A stretch of 64,000 nt of DNA from Chaetoceros tenuissimus (Eukaryota > Bacillariophyta > Thalassiosirophyceae > Chaetocerotales > Chaetocerotaceae), in contig BLLK01000045.1 of NCBI GenBank assembly GCA_021927905.1, positions 620,001-684,000 of the forward strand. Direction: 5' to 3'. Shown one piece after another: positions 52,534 to 61,493 of this stretch (position 1 is its first letter; each line of letters opens with the position of its first letter). A program made the translations under genes and the position numbers. The notes under the pieces are model-generated. The model was not told the DNA's origin. It searched no databases and saw only the letters and a list, made by a program, of their open reading frames with translations.

Positions 52534-53700
52534 ATGTCTCACTACCAGAACCCAAGAGGTGGCGGAAGAGGAAGAAGCACTAGAGGGCGAGGAGCAGGAG
52601 GACGTGCGAATTCTAGCTACTCCCAAAATAGCAGCAGTAATCCACCAGTATGTCGTTTTTTCCTTCAAAATAGATGTAGTTTTGGAGATCAATGTAGATT
52701 CTATCATCCAAAAGATTTCGATGCTGCCTCCATACAAATGCAAGTGCCTCCTAGTGGGGGAACATTGGGATATGTAGCGAAGAAGAGGCAATTTGACCCA
52801 AACAAGTCTAAAGCAATTGACATGGCTAAAAAGGCACAAGATAGTGAACCACGCCCTTATGCAGATATGGAGGGACCTTTCTACAGTTTAGATATAGAAT
52901 GCGTAGCAACTGGTTATGGAATGTCGAAGAAACATCGTACACCATGCAGGGTTGCACTCGTACGAGATGATGATGGTGAAATCACCACAGTACTAGATGA
53001 ATGCATAAATCTTGAAGGAGTTGAAGTAGTTTCATATATGACTGAACTAACTGGTACAACGAAAGAGCAGTGCTTGGATCCTAATGCAAAGACTTTGGAG
53101 GAGGTGAGAGAAATGGTGAAGACTGAATTAGGAAACACTGGAGTTCTTGTTGGACAAAGTATCTCCCATGATGTCGATTGGTTAGGCTTGGAAGAAGGCC
53201 ATGACTTTCGAGAATCATTTTGTACATCGATCATTTTTCGTCAGAGGATACCAAAGAATTTGAACAGTGCTGGAAACGAGATTAAAAGACTGGAAGAAGC
53301 TGACTCTGACTCGAAAGATCCAAAAGAGGTTATTGATAAAAGCACACACTCTAATTTGGATGAAGCGGATGACTCTAACTTACCTATACCAACAAGATAT
53401 AGGATATTTTCATTGAGACATTGCTGCATCCATCTTTTGGGAGATGACATCCAGGATGGATCTCACGATCCAGTCAAGGATGCAAAGTATTCTCTACTCT
53501 TGTTCAACAAATATCGAAAAGCACCAGTAGCAATGCTGAGAGCTGTGAGAGATTCTTTGCATAGAGCACCGCAAACGCCAAGCTTTGCTAGTATGAATCC
53601 AGTTTTGGATGGGGTTGTCTTGAATACCTTTGGTTACAAAATGAAAGCTTCTGCTCGTTTTATTTGGAAGTGGTGGATCACACATAAGAACAGGCGGTGA
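52534..53700 (+). CDS. CCCH zinc-finger DEDD 3'-5' exonuclease (REXO-like)
   Basis: Single exon, 388 aa. The N-terminus is an RGG-like Arg/Gly stretch. A CCCH zinc finger sits at residues 40-58 (CRFFLQNRCSFGDQCRFYH), an RNA-binding module. A DEDD-type RNase-T/REXO exonuclease follows: Exo I YSLDIECVATG (Asp-Glu), Exo II VLVGQSISHDVDWLGL (Asp), and Exo III HDPVKDAKYSLLLF (His-Asp-x(3)-Asp type, DEDDh). An acidic insert lies between Exo II and III. The closest pattern is the REXO1/REXO4 group, which trims RNA 3' ends. CCCH plus exonuclease suggests RNA-guided substrate choice. All four acidic residues and the His appear present. Confidence 0.85.
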   Translation: MSHYQNPRGGGRGRSTRGRGAGGRANSSYSQNSSSNPPVCRFFLQNRCSFGDQCRFYHPKDFDAASIQMQVPPSGGTLGYVAKKRQFDPNKSKAIDMAKKAQDSEPRPYADMEGPFYSLDIECVATGYGMSKKHRTPCRVALVRDDDGEITTVLDECINLEGVEVVSYMTELTGTTKEQCLDPNAKTLEEVREMVKTELGNTGVLVGQSISHDVDWLGLEEGHDFRESFCTSIIFRQRIPKNLNSAGNEIKRLEEADSDSKDPKEVIDKSTHSNLDEADDSNLPIPTRYRIFSLRHCCIHLLGDDIQDGSHDPVKDAKYSLLLFNKYRKAPVAMLRAVRDSLHRAPQTPSFASMNPVLDGVVLNTFGYKMKASARFIWKWWITHKNRR

Positions 53701-53785
53701 ATGGAAGTCAACCTTAAATTTATTTATTGATTTTTGTCTTGAAAAAAGTTCAACAGCGTTCATCATCCGTTTTTCGTTATCTTCT

Positions 53786-54679
53786 TCATCTCTCTTCATT
53801 GTCAATGCCTTGAACGTATTGTACAACAGTCTCGACGAATTCATTCGGCTCATCTAGATACACTGCATGGCTTCCTTCAATCTCAATCCCTCTTGCACCA
53901 CTCAGCTCCATTAATTTCTCGGTAACCTTTTTTCCCATCCGATCTTGATTTCCATTGATTGCCAAAATTGGGATGCCTTGCTTTTTTAGGAAATCAAAAG
54001 TTTTCCCATCATAATTAGCAGAGAGAACAGCGGGACTTGCAACAGGTATCCATATTTTCAAATAATCCCCTAAAGTCACATCGTTCTCTGTGATGGCATT
54101 TATTATAAGATCCATGATTGTTTTTCCAGATGCACTAGGGGATACAATTATTGCTGGACCTCCACTTATGACTTTTTTCTTTGAAAGCGCATTAAACACA
54201 TCCCGGAGAGCTTCACCTGTTGCTGTCACCGATAGATCTAATGCTGTTACGGAGAATTTTCCTTCTCCTCTGAGACAAAGGTCGTCAAAGATTCCACTAG
54301 TGACCCAATCCTTTTTTGTATATTTTGCACCATGTAGCAATATTATTTCAGTAATTTCATTCATCTTGCCCTTTTTTATGGATGCCCCACAGTGAATGAA
54401 ATCTAGTGTTTTCTTGTCATCGCCACTACCAAATGGAAATGAAATTGGAACCGATGAAGATGAGTGTAGAGAAGATGCTTCTTTTGTAGCAGCTGCAGAC
54501 ATGCCTCGACTTGAAGCAGAATCCGCTCTAGTAAACGTTCGCTCTGATGTTATCATGACTGTAAGAATCACAACAAAGATCGCTACACCAATGAGTAAGG
54601 TTTTGATTTTGATAATTATGTACATGATTGAATCCAAGCTAGATGATACTGCTGTCGGTGATGTATTGCTTTTCTTCAT
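53786..54679 (-). CDS. ABHD14/CCG1-interacting-factor-like alpha/beta hydrolase, membrane-anchored
   Basis: From the first true ATG (54679) the protein has 297 aa. A single membrane segment at residues ~18-45 (IIIKIKTLLIGVAIFVVILT) suggests a type II anchor, then a Ser-rich stalk. The hydrolase core contains ITEIILLHGAKYTKKDWV, VTALDLSVTATG, and the nucleophile motif IIVSPSASGKT, which has Ser-Pro-Ser in the manner of CCG1-interacting factor B/ABHD14 rather than GxSxG. Late elements are GNQDRMGKK and the catalytic His in GSHAVYLDEP. Substrates of this group are poorly known. It is convergent with the exonuclease gene, 85 bp apart. Confidence 0.78.
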   Translation of the reverse strand: MKKSNTSPTAVSSSLDSIMYIIIKIKTLLIGVAIFVVILTVMITSERTFTRADSASSRGMSAAATKEASSLHSSSSVPISFPFGSGDDKKTLDFIHCGASIKKGKMNEITEIILLHGAKYTKKDWVTSGIFDDLCLRGEGKFSVTALDLSVTATGEALRDVFNALSKKKVISGGPAIIVSPSASGKTIMDLIINAITENDVTLGDYLKIWIPVASPAVLSANYDGKTFDFLKKQGIPILAINGNQDRMGKKVTEKLMELSGARGIEIEGSHAVYLDEPNEFVETVVQYVQGIDNEER

Positions 54680-55140
54680 TGCCCTATATGAATATCTAGG
54701 AAATATCAAATCTCCAACTTCAGTAAAAGATGCTTCACCACCTCTCGATGTTTCTATTCTACTCTTCCTTCCCTTATATGTTTTAGTAACAATAGGTCAC
54801 CATACGAGAGATGTCATTAACTATTTAATCTACCGTATTCCATCCCAAATCCCAAATTCCTAAATTTTCCTTTGTATCTGTGTGTGTAGGTATGTAAGTA
54901 CTTGTGGTATTGACCAAAATAGTCCTACTGCAACTTCGATCCGACTGCCTGTCCGATCTTCTGTCAATAGCTATTTTAGTAAATGCCACAGTAGTCGGCA
55001 TCAAGTTACACAAGATTTTTCAAAAAGAAAAGAACTCAGAAGTCAATTGTAGCACAGACCTCCGACACAGTAGAATGAATAGAACAACACACTGAACTCC
55101 ACTGTTGGTCTTCATAGAAACTTTCCTCAATTCATAACTA
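54680..55140. other. Divergent intergenic region
   Basis: The 461-bp spacer between the hydrolase and the SAP-protein gene presumably carries both promoters. No conserved element is recognised. Plus-strand frames that enter it are antisense shadows of the hydrolase. Confidence 0.4.
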
Positions 55141-57219
55141 ATGACACACTTAGAAGAGATTACGAATTCTCCTGAAAAGCCACAGGAATGTCGAGAGATT
55201 GGTCAATTCAGCCCATTCAATCGTAAAAGAAAAGCAGAGACTACAGAAATCAATGACAACTCATTGAAACAAAGCCCACCATCTACAGAGCTCAGTCAAC
55301 ATTTGACAACAGACAAGGAAAACGAACAAGTCAATGGCATTTCTCTATCCAAAGAGAGACTACAATTTGAGCACAACTCCAAGAGCTTCAAGAATGATGC
55401 TGGAACTCTCTCTCACGACTCAAACGTTGAATCGAACTGCAATGCAACCTCATTAGTAGATCCAGTCTCATCACCTCCAAGCCAAGCAACAACACAAGAC
55501 AGTTCCTCTATTGGTTCAAAACCCAATGCTCCTACAACTGCTGTCAATGGATACTTTCCTTATCCTCCTACACAAGCTGTCAATGGATACTTCCCTAATG
55601 CTCCTACACCTCTCATGGGCGTTCCTTTTGTTCCTCCTACACCTCTCATGGGCGTTCCTTTCGTTCCTCCTACACCTCTCATGGGCGTTCCTTTCGTTCC
55701 TACACCTCTCATGGGCGTTCCTTTGGTTCCTACACCTCTCATGGGCGTTCCTTTGGTTCCTACACCTTTCATGGGCGTAGACTATTCATCTCTGACTGTT
55801 CCAGCTTTAAAAGATGAACTTCGATCGAGAGGTCTCAAAGTTGGTGGAAATAAATTTGAATTGATTGCTCGTTTGCAAGAATTTGATTTGATTGCTCGTT
55901 TGCAAGAATATCATCAACAACATGAAGAACAAGTATCGGGTGCCCTCTCTGACATTCTCAATAGAGAAGATACCAATGGATGCTTTCCTTTACAGCAGTC
56001 TGAAGAGGAGATAAAAGAGGCGAAACGCTTGAAGAAAAATGAGCTTCAGCGTGAACGCAGAAGAGAGAATAAGGAAAAGATCAAAGCTATCGAGCAAAAG
56101 CCAGAGGAGACAAGAACTGAGAAGGAGGAAACTTTGCTACAAGCTCAGAAAGAGAAACGCTTGAAGGATAATGAACGGTATCACAATAAAAAGGAAAAGT
56201 ATGAACGGATCTGTGCAAAGCCAAAGGAGGAAAGATCTGAAGATGAGAAAACTTTTGTTCAACAATATGAAGAGCAGCGTGATCTGAAAAATGAACAAGC
56301 AAGAGAACGGTGGCAGGAGAGAAAGGACGAGTACAATGAACAAAAAAGAGAACGGTATCAGGAGAGAAAGGACGAGTATGAACGTATCAGCGAAATTCCT
56401 GAAGAGGCAAGATCTAAGGAGGAGTGCATGTTCATGTATGAATATAAGCATTATCTCGAGCTGAAAAGTGAATATAACAAGAAACGCAGGAGAGAGAAAG
56501 GTTCACTTACAATTGACGAATTTGAGGAAGAATCCAAAAAGTTTACAGAAAATGTTGCTCTTAGTTGTCCTGACCCTTCACAGGCACCTTCCACCGCAGA
56601 AATGATCACAAAGTACCTCAAAAACAAACACGACGAAGAGAACAATGAAAACATCAAGAAGAACTTTCTTGCACGGATGCTGTATGAAAATTACAACATC
56701 TTTCACTTTGGTGTTTGTCCAATTGAGGACATGCAAAAGATACTGACTGATGAGGAGGAAGAATTGGATGTTATCATTCCTTACTTGGAGTTTTTAGCTC
56801 AATTCACTACATTACCTCACGTGGATCACTTAGATCCACATCATGTCATTCATCAAAGAGGAATTAGTGCAGCCACCTCTGAATTGTATTCGTGGTGGCT
56901 GCAAAGATTTTTGGAGAGCATTCGTGTTGGACTGAATCATGCATTTGTTCGGGATAACATTCAGCAGCTCAAGGGTGCGAAAGTCTACATGTTTGGCAAA
57001 CATGAACCAGAAGAAGAATGGGGAATTCGATTCATTCGTGCTGCTAATCATCATTTGCAGAATATGCAAAACTTTGTTATTACACGAGACCCAGTCATCC
57101 CAGATTTTGTTTTGGAAATTACATTTGGGGCGACAGGGTTTTTCGATCCACATACTACAATTGATCTCATTAGAATCAATGGACAAGAATGTGAACTTAG
57201 AATTTGGGGACCACCATAG
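55141..57219 (+). CDS. SAP-domain protein with coding minisatellite and long coiled coil
   Basis: Single exon, 692 aa. The N-terminal ~150 residues are disordered. Residues ~153-212 are six copies of a Pro-rich unit (TPLMGVPFVPP type). A SAP motif occupies ~214-248 (LTVPALKDELRSRGLKVGGN), the DNA/RNA-binding helix pair of chromatin proteins, and its last helix is duplicated in tandem (FELIARLQE/FDLIARLQE). About 285-450 are highly charged coiled coil with repeated EEARSKEE/KDEYER units. The C-terminal ~230 residues (e.g. SAATSELYSWWLQRFLESIR, FVITRDPVIPDFVLEITFGA) form an unrecognised globular region. Function unknown; the SAP motif suggests nucleic-acid association. Confidence 0.75.
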   Translation: MTHLEEITNSPEKPQECREIGQFSPFNRKRKAETTEINDNSLKQSPPSTELSQHLTTDKENEQVNGISLSKERLQFEHNSKSFKNDAGTLSHDSNVESNCNATSLVDPVSSPPSQATTQDSSSIGSKPNAPTTAVNGYFPYPPTQAVNGYFPNAPTPLMGVPFVPPTPLMGVPFVPPTPLMGVPFVPTPLMGVPLVPTPLMGVPLVPTPFMGVDYSSLTVPALKDELRSRGLKVGGNKFELIARLQEFDLIARLQEYHQQHEEQVSGALSDILNREDTNGCFPLQQSEEEIKEAKRLKKNELQRERRRENKEKIKAIEQKPEETRTEKEETLLQAQKEKRLKDNERYHNKKEKYERICAKPKEERSEDEKTFVQQYEEQRDLKNEQARERWQERKDEYNEQKRERYQERKDEYERISEIPEEARSKEECMFMYEYKHYLELKSEYNKKRRREKGSLTIDEFEEESKKFTENVALSCPDPSQAPSTAEMITKYLKNKHDEENNENIKKNFLARMLYENYNIFHFGVCPIEDMQKILTDEEEELDVIIPYLEFLAQFTTLPHVDHLDPHHVIHQRGISAATSELYSWWLQRFLESIRVGLNHAFVRDNIQQLKGAKVYMFGKHEPEEEWGIRFIRAANHHLQNMQNFVITRDPVIPDFVLEITFGATGFFDPHTTIDLIRINGQECELRIWGPP
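55603..55776 (+). repeat. In-frame minisatellite, 30/33-bp unit x 6
   Basis: Consensus CCTACACCTCTCATGGGCGT followed by TCCTTNGTT, with an extra CCT in the first two units. Units differ almost only at one third-codon base (T, C or G), so they are recently homogenised. All units are whole codons, keeping the frame. A weaker upstream repeat (GCTGTCAATGGATACTT, twice, 55541 and 55575) precedes it. Confidence 0.9.
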
Positions 57220-57634
57220 GTACATGTTGAAAAATAGTAATAGTGTATAGTATCAGTAGGAATAATTATAAGAAAATATATCTTAGACTTCAAATTATTG
57301 CTACATCAACGATCATTGCTTCTTCTCCTTTCCTTGCTACTAATGTGTCAGCTTTCTCTATCCTTTTGAATTACTATAACTGCTCTTATATTTGAAGCCA
57401 GTCTAGAAATTTCTTTCTCCAGTCGAAATGTTTTCTCTCTAATATTCCCAGCTGCAATCATATGCCTTTTCTTCTCCTCAATCAATGTAGTTTTGGTTGG
57501 AATGATTTTTCCTAAAGTTTTTTTTTATAACTGTTGGATTTGAGTCAGTAAGAGAAAAGAAATCGCGATTGAGACCAATTGTCCGGAGCAATTACTTGGT
57601 GGATGGGAGGCCCGCTTGATGGAGGTCTGCTTTG

Positions 57635-57676
57635 TCATCATCATCATCGTCGTCGTCGTCGTTGTCGTCGTCGTTG
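57635..57676. repeat. Triplet microsatellite (CAT/CGT)n
   Basis: About four CAT units run into about ten CGT or TGT units on the plus strand. It produces poly-Met/poly-Thr shadows in minus-strand frames. No host gene covers it. Confidence 0.85.
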
Positions 57677-58154
57677 TAAGAAACATGCTAACCAAACCAT
57701 GTTCAGGCATACCACTAGTTGCACCTGTCACCAAGTTTATTCCAAATCATTTGATGCATCCGAGGTAATTAACTTCTAATCCAAATACTGTCAATACAGT
57801 ATTTTCAGAAAAAGGATACAGCCATTTGACCTGTCTCCTCACTCAACATTTTAACAGACTCCTTTGTTCAACCATATGTTTCTAAATTTCAACTTAAAAA
57901 ACAAAAACAATCACCTTTCAAAAATACAAAAGCCAGTCGATGAACAGATCCATTGTTAACATGTGCAAAAAGCGTATCCCAACACGCAACTACTTGCCGC
58001 TTACGCGTTCCATCCTGAACCCTACACAGGCATTTAATTTCGCTCGAGGGACGGCGCATAGTTTTGTTGTGAGGGATACAAAAAGGAAGAGAGCCACCAG
58101 CAAGGTAAAGAGAGCGGTGTTCCCGAGTGAAGGCCGAAGCCAACAAACGATCCA

Positions 58155-58181
58155 GTAGTTGCCTGCAAAGCAGACAACTAC
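58155..58181. other. Short inverted repeat (hairpin)
   Basis: GTAGTTGCCTGC, loop AAA, then GCAGACAACTAC: a 12-bp stem with one C-A mismatch. It lies in the gene-poor region, is not T-rich downstream, and its role is unknown. Confidence 0.6.
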
Positions 58182-58703
58182 AACCACACTGCAGTGCTGA
58201 AAGCAACCACAGTTCTCATGTCACCGAGTTTTTCTATAAAATAGAAAGAACAAGGGCATGAGAGGCACCCTATAATTACGACCCCCACGCAGAAGGTCCT
58301 GACAACTGAGCAAAAGCATTAGGTTGGAAAAACACATCTTTCTCAGCGAGAGTTCTCTTCTCAGTAAGAGGTAGTAAAAAGTGCGCGCTGCAACTGATGT
58401 GAGTATCCGCTCCAAGTAGGTAGTTTTCATAGAGATGGGACTCGTCATCGAGATATCAGTTGAAGTCAAGACAGGGTAGACAGCTTGTTGACACCACGAG
58501 ATGACACAAAGGAGAGAAGAACTCTCAGAATTCTGCAGAATTTTCGCATTTGAGTTTTTGGAAGCAATCAACATACCATAAAAACATTCAATAGGTGAAG
58601 AAGTAGATTAGATACTCCTACCGGTATATCAAAACAAAAGCATTGAAGAAAGAAGAATTAACAAGATCAACACTTATTGAACAAACCAAAGCACCACATC
58701 AAC

Positions 58704-60197
58704 ATGATTAAGTTCCTTCATCAAGTAGTGTTCATGCTAGGAGTTTTGTGCATTCACATGTCGGATTCTTTTTCCCTCCAATCAAGTTCTTTTATTGGAT
58801 CATGGGATAATTACCAAGTTAGAAAGAGTCAAAGCCATGGACAAGTTACTAGAAATTCCATCACCATGTATGAGAATGAATTTGACCCTCCATCTAAAAA
58901 AGCAGTAGCAAAGAAACATCTCGCATCTGGATTCTGGAAAGCATTGGATTATACCGAGAAATGGGTAGCTGAGAACCTTTCTAGGTCAAAGAAGGACTAT
59001 CAGACGATCAAGAAGGAAGTTGGCTACGATTGCGAGCTGAATCTCTCTACTTTAGGTTCTATTGCAGGGATCTTTAGGCGCTTCAAAGAGGCGAACCAGC
59101 GAGTAGAAAGATACAAACGTTCCGTCATAGGTGTTGATTTGAAAAAGGTCAAGACATGGGAGAGAACTCATGTTCTTATCATGCCTTTCTGTGATTTGTT
59201 TGGAGATTTTGAATCTTTTCTTAACATTTTAAATGCTATAGAAGAGGCACGAAGCAATGCGAAAAGTTTGGTTACCAATGGCGTCATTGACAAGAAAATG
59301 GATGCAATCACTGGCAATACGGATGAAAGAGATTGGAAGTAAGTACAATTTGAAAAATTGCTAAGGAAAGTTTTGCTTTTCTTATGGAACTCACCTGCAA
59401 TGTCTACGTTTCAAAGTGTTGCAATCAATGGAACATCATTGCATCCAGATTTTAAATACAAAGGGGTTGGTATAGCGCATAGAAGACAGTCCCCATATCC
59501 AACTCTAGTTATTGATATGAAAGTAAAGCCTATCCAGCATTATGATAAGGTAAAAGAGCCATTACCAGTGGCGAGTGATGTCCAAAAACTAGAATCTCTA
59601 TTTGCGCTTTCCGCCGCTATAGCTTCTGACACATCCAGCTCTGATGGGCACAATCACGACATTTTTGATTCTCTTGCAAATGTAAGTTTATGAAGGTTAA
59701 TTATATATTTCTTATGCTCATCTCCTTACTTAGATTTTACTAATATTAACAATTATACCTATTGAAAGACTGAAGGGATCAATGAGCTTGTTCTAACAAC
59801 TCCAATGGATGATATCAAAGAATGGGTTCAGAAAAATGATCCTCTATTTGAGAAAGAATTGGCGTCATTTACATCTTCTAAAGTGAAGGATTCAGATGCT
59901 GCTTTTGAATATGTATTTTTGAATCTTTCTCTTCATAAGTACCGAAAGAGAAAGCCTTCTGCTGACTTTGATTTCAAAGCAGGGCCCCGTTCCTACTTGG
60001 TACTTCCGAACTTTTTGAGCTATTCAGCCACTAGTTTTGAAAGATTCACAAAGGATATTCAGAACATCTTATCTTCCGTTGATGGTTTGAATGAAAGAGT
60101 ATCTGTTGATTCAATGCATCCAGAGAATATTGAAGATCGTAAGAGAAGTCCTCATCCGTTGATTATTTTACAATGGTACGATGAAGTAGAAAATTAG
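58704..60197 (+). CDS. Protein with two DUF1415-like units, plastid/secretory signal
   Basis: CDS joins 58704-59338, 59417-59681 and 59769-60197 (442 aa), introns 78 and 87 nt. The ATG at 58704 starts a signal peptide (HQVVFMLGVLCIHMSDSF) with an SF cleavage context. Two DUF1415-like units can be read. Unit 1: KTWERTHVLIMPFCDLFGDF, then TSLHPDFKYKG and HRRQSPYPTLVIDMKV. Unit 2: RSYLVLPNFLSYSATSFERF, MHPENIEDRK and RSPHPLIILQWYDEVE. DUF1415 proteins have the pattern LP...F, HP, RSPYPTLHLLRE and unknown function; the match is by pattern memory. The acceptor at 59416 was chosen for its pyrimidine tract and frame. Confidence 0.6.
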
Positions 60198-60266
60198 ACC
60201 AGTACTTTGTTTGAAATATGTGTGTATGTTATTCTATAGGGAGAAAGTAAAATAGTAATGCTGTTA

Positions 60267-61172
60267 TCAGCAAATATTTTCTCCATCATGGTCATGATCT
60301 CTTGTAATCTTCCAAAGCTCAATATCATCAACCGAGTAAATGGGGTGTTGGTGTGCAGTTGGAATTTGTTCAACTTTCAATCCTCTCTTGGCAGCATGGT
60401 GACAAAAGTACACCTTTGGATCGTATTCTGGATAATACCGATGTTCATAGGTGCAGAATGCAACGCTTGTTTCCGACATACACTCATCTAATCCATCAAT
60501 CAGAGGTATTATGGGATACAGCTTTGGCAAAACACAGTCTGCTACCAAAATTACATTAAATTTCGCACCAGAGCCCTTGTTCTTTTTCAATGCTACCAAC
60601 AATGATCCATCTCCCCACCAATACTTTGTAGTCAAAATATTACTTGACTCCACTTGCACAATATCGTCCTCTTCTTTTTCACATTTTTTGGATGACATAT
60701 TCTTGACATTCTCCTTCGCAAGCTCAACCACCACATCACTCCCATCTGTACAGAGAACAAACGACCTAGGAAACAGTAAAGCTGCAGCAATACTTGTGAC
60801 ACCAGTGCCAGCTCCAAAATCTGCAATATTCATATGCCCATCAAAAGTTTTTATAGCTGTAGAACCTTCTTGAGAAACGAGATGTTCAAGATATTTTACA
60901 AGGACCAATGCTGCAGGCCAAACTGTTGCACCTGTTCCATATGTTTCTTCCACTTCACCCCGCTGAAATTGCTTGACCTGAAAGTTATATTCTTTGGGGG
61001 ATTTAATTTCGATTGGATAGTTCTCGGCTTGACTGTGACGATTTCTCCACCCTAGAACTTGGATTGTCTTTTGTAACCCGGTCTTCTTCTCGCCCTTGTG
61101 TTTTGAGTCATTCAATTGCAACGACTTGCTGAATGCTGAAACTATAGGATGGGGATTACTAGGTAAGGGCAT
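60267..61172 (-). CDS. METTL21/Methyltransf_16-type lysine methyltransferase
   Basis: From the first true ATG (61172) the protein has 301 aa. Features of the METTL21/FAM86 family: GTGATVWPAALVLVKYLEHL (family lead-in, normally TGxxxWPAA), motif I IADFGAGTGVTSIAAALLFP, acidic VLCTDGSDVVVELAKENV, WWGDGSLL, and VILVADCVLPKLYPI in place of the usual DVVYxxE/D motif. CTYEHRYYPEYDP follows. Members methylate lysines of chaperones and elongation factors in the cytosol; substrate here is unknown. No targeting signal. Convergent with the DUF1415-like gene, 69 bp apart. Confidence 0.85.
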   Translation of the reverse strand: MPLPSNPHPIVSAFSKSLQLNDSKHKGEKKTGLQKTIQVLGWRNRHSQAENYPIEIKSPKEYNFQVKQFQRGEVEETYGTGATVWPAALVLVKYLEHLVSQEGSTAIKTFDGHMNIADFGAGTGVTSIAAALLFPRSFVLCTDGSDVVVELAKENVKNMSSKKCEKEEDDIVQVESSNILTTKYWWGDGSLLVALKKNKGSGAKFNVILVADCVLPKLYPIIPLIDGLDECMSETSVAFCTYEHRYYPEYDPKVYFCHHAAKRGLKVEQIPTAHQHPIYSVDDIELWKITRDHDHDGENIC

Positions 61173-61493
61173 GACATTCAAAGGCAAGGTTAGTGCAATT
61201 TAAATCAAGGAGAGAAGAGAGGACATTAAAAATGAGGTGAATCTGAAGCAGTCTGGAAGACTGAAGACAATGACGATGATTCCTATTTTAATGTATGGGA
61301 CAGTATTTGAAAGGGGTATTGGGAAGAGGGTGGTAGGTGGGAATAAGATGGATGAGCCAAAGATGAGAAGCCTACTAGAAGCCTACTCTAGTAGAAGCCT
61401 TTTCCCTCCTTGTTCTTTGAATGACTATCTTGAACCTATGAATGTTCATGCAGTTCTACTTATGTATCATCGAATAAGTGTATTCCATTGATC

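Larger units (their letters stand above)
57220..58703. other. Gene-poor region with microsatellite and hairpin
   Basis: About 1.5 kb between two plus-strand genes. It contains a (CAT)/(CGT) triplet microsatellite (57635-57676) and a perfect-looking hairpin at 58155-58181. The stretch 57900-58600 is less AT-rich than its neighbours and has several short frames on both strands without domains. No tRNA, rRNA or transposase was found. Confidence 0.45.

Noticed and set aside
54396-54863. 155-codon plus-strand ORF
   Set aside because: Antisense to the ABHD14-like hydrolase including its membrane segment; the hydrophobicity is mirrored from that.
57525-57734. Poly-Thr/poly-Met small protein on the minus strand
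   Set aside because: It is a translation of the triplet microsatellite; no signal or domain.
61237-61491. 84-codon plus-strand ORF before FAAH
   Set aside because: No domain; contains short tandem AGAAGCCTACT repeats and ends just before the FAAH start, so it is likely 5' leader.
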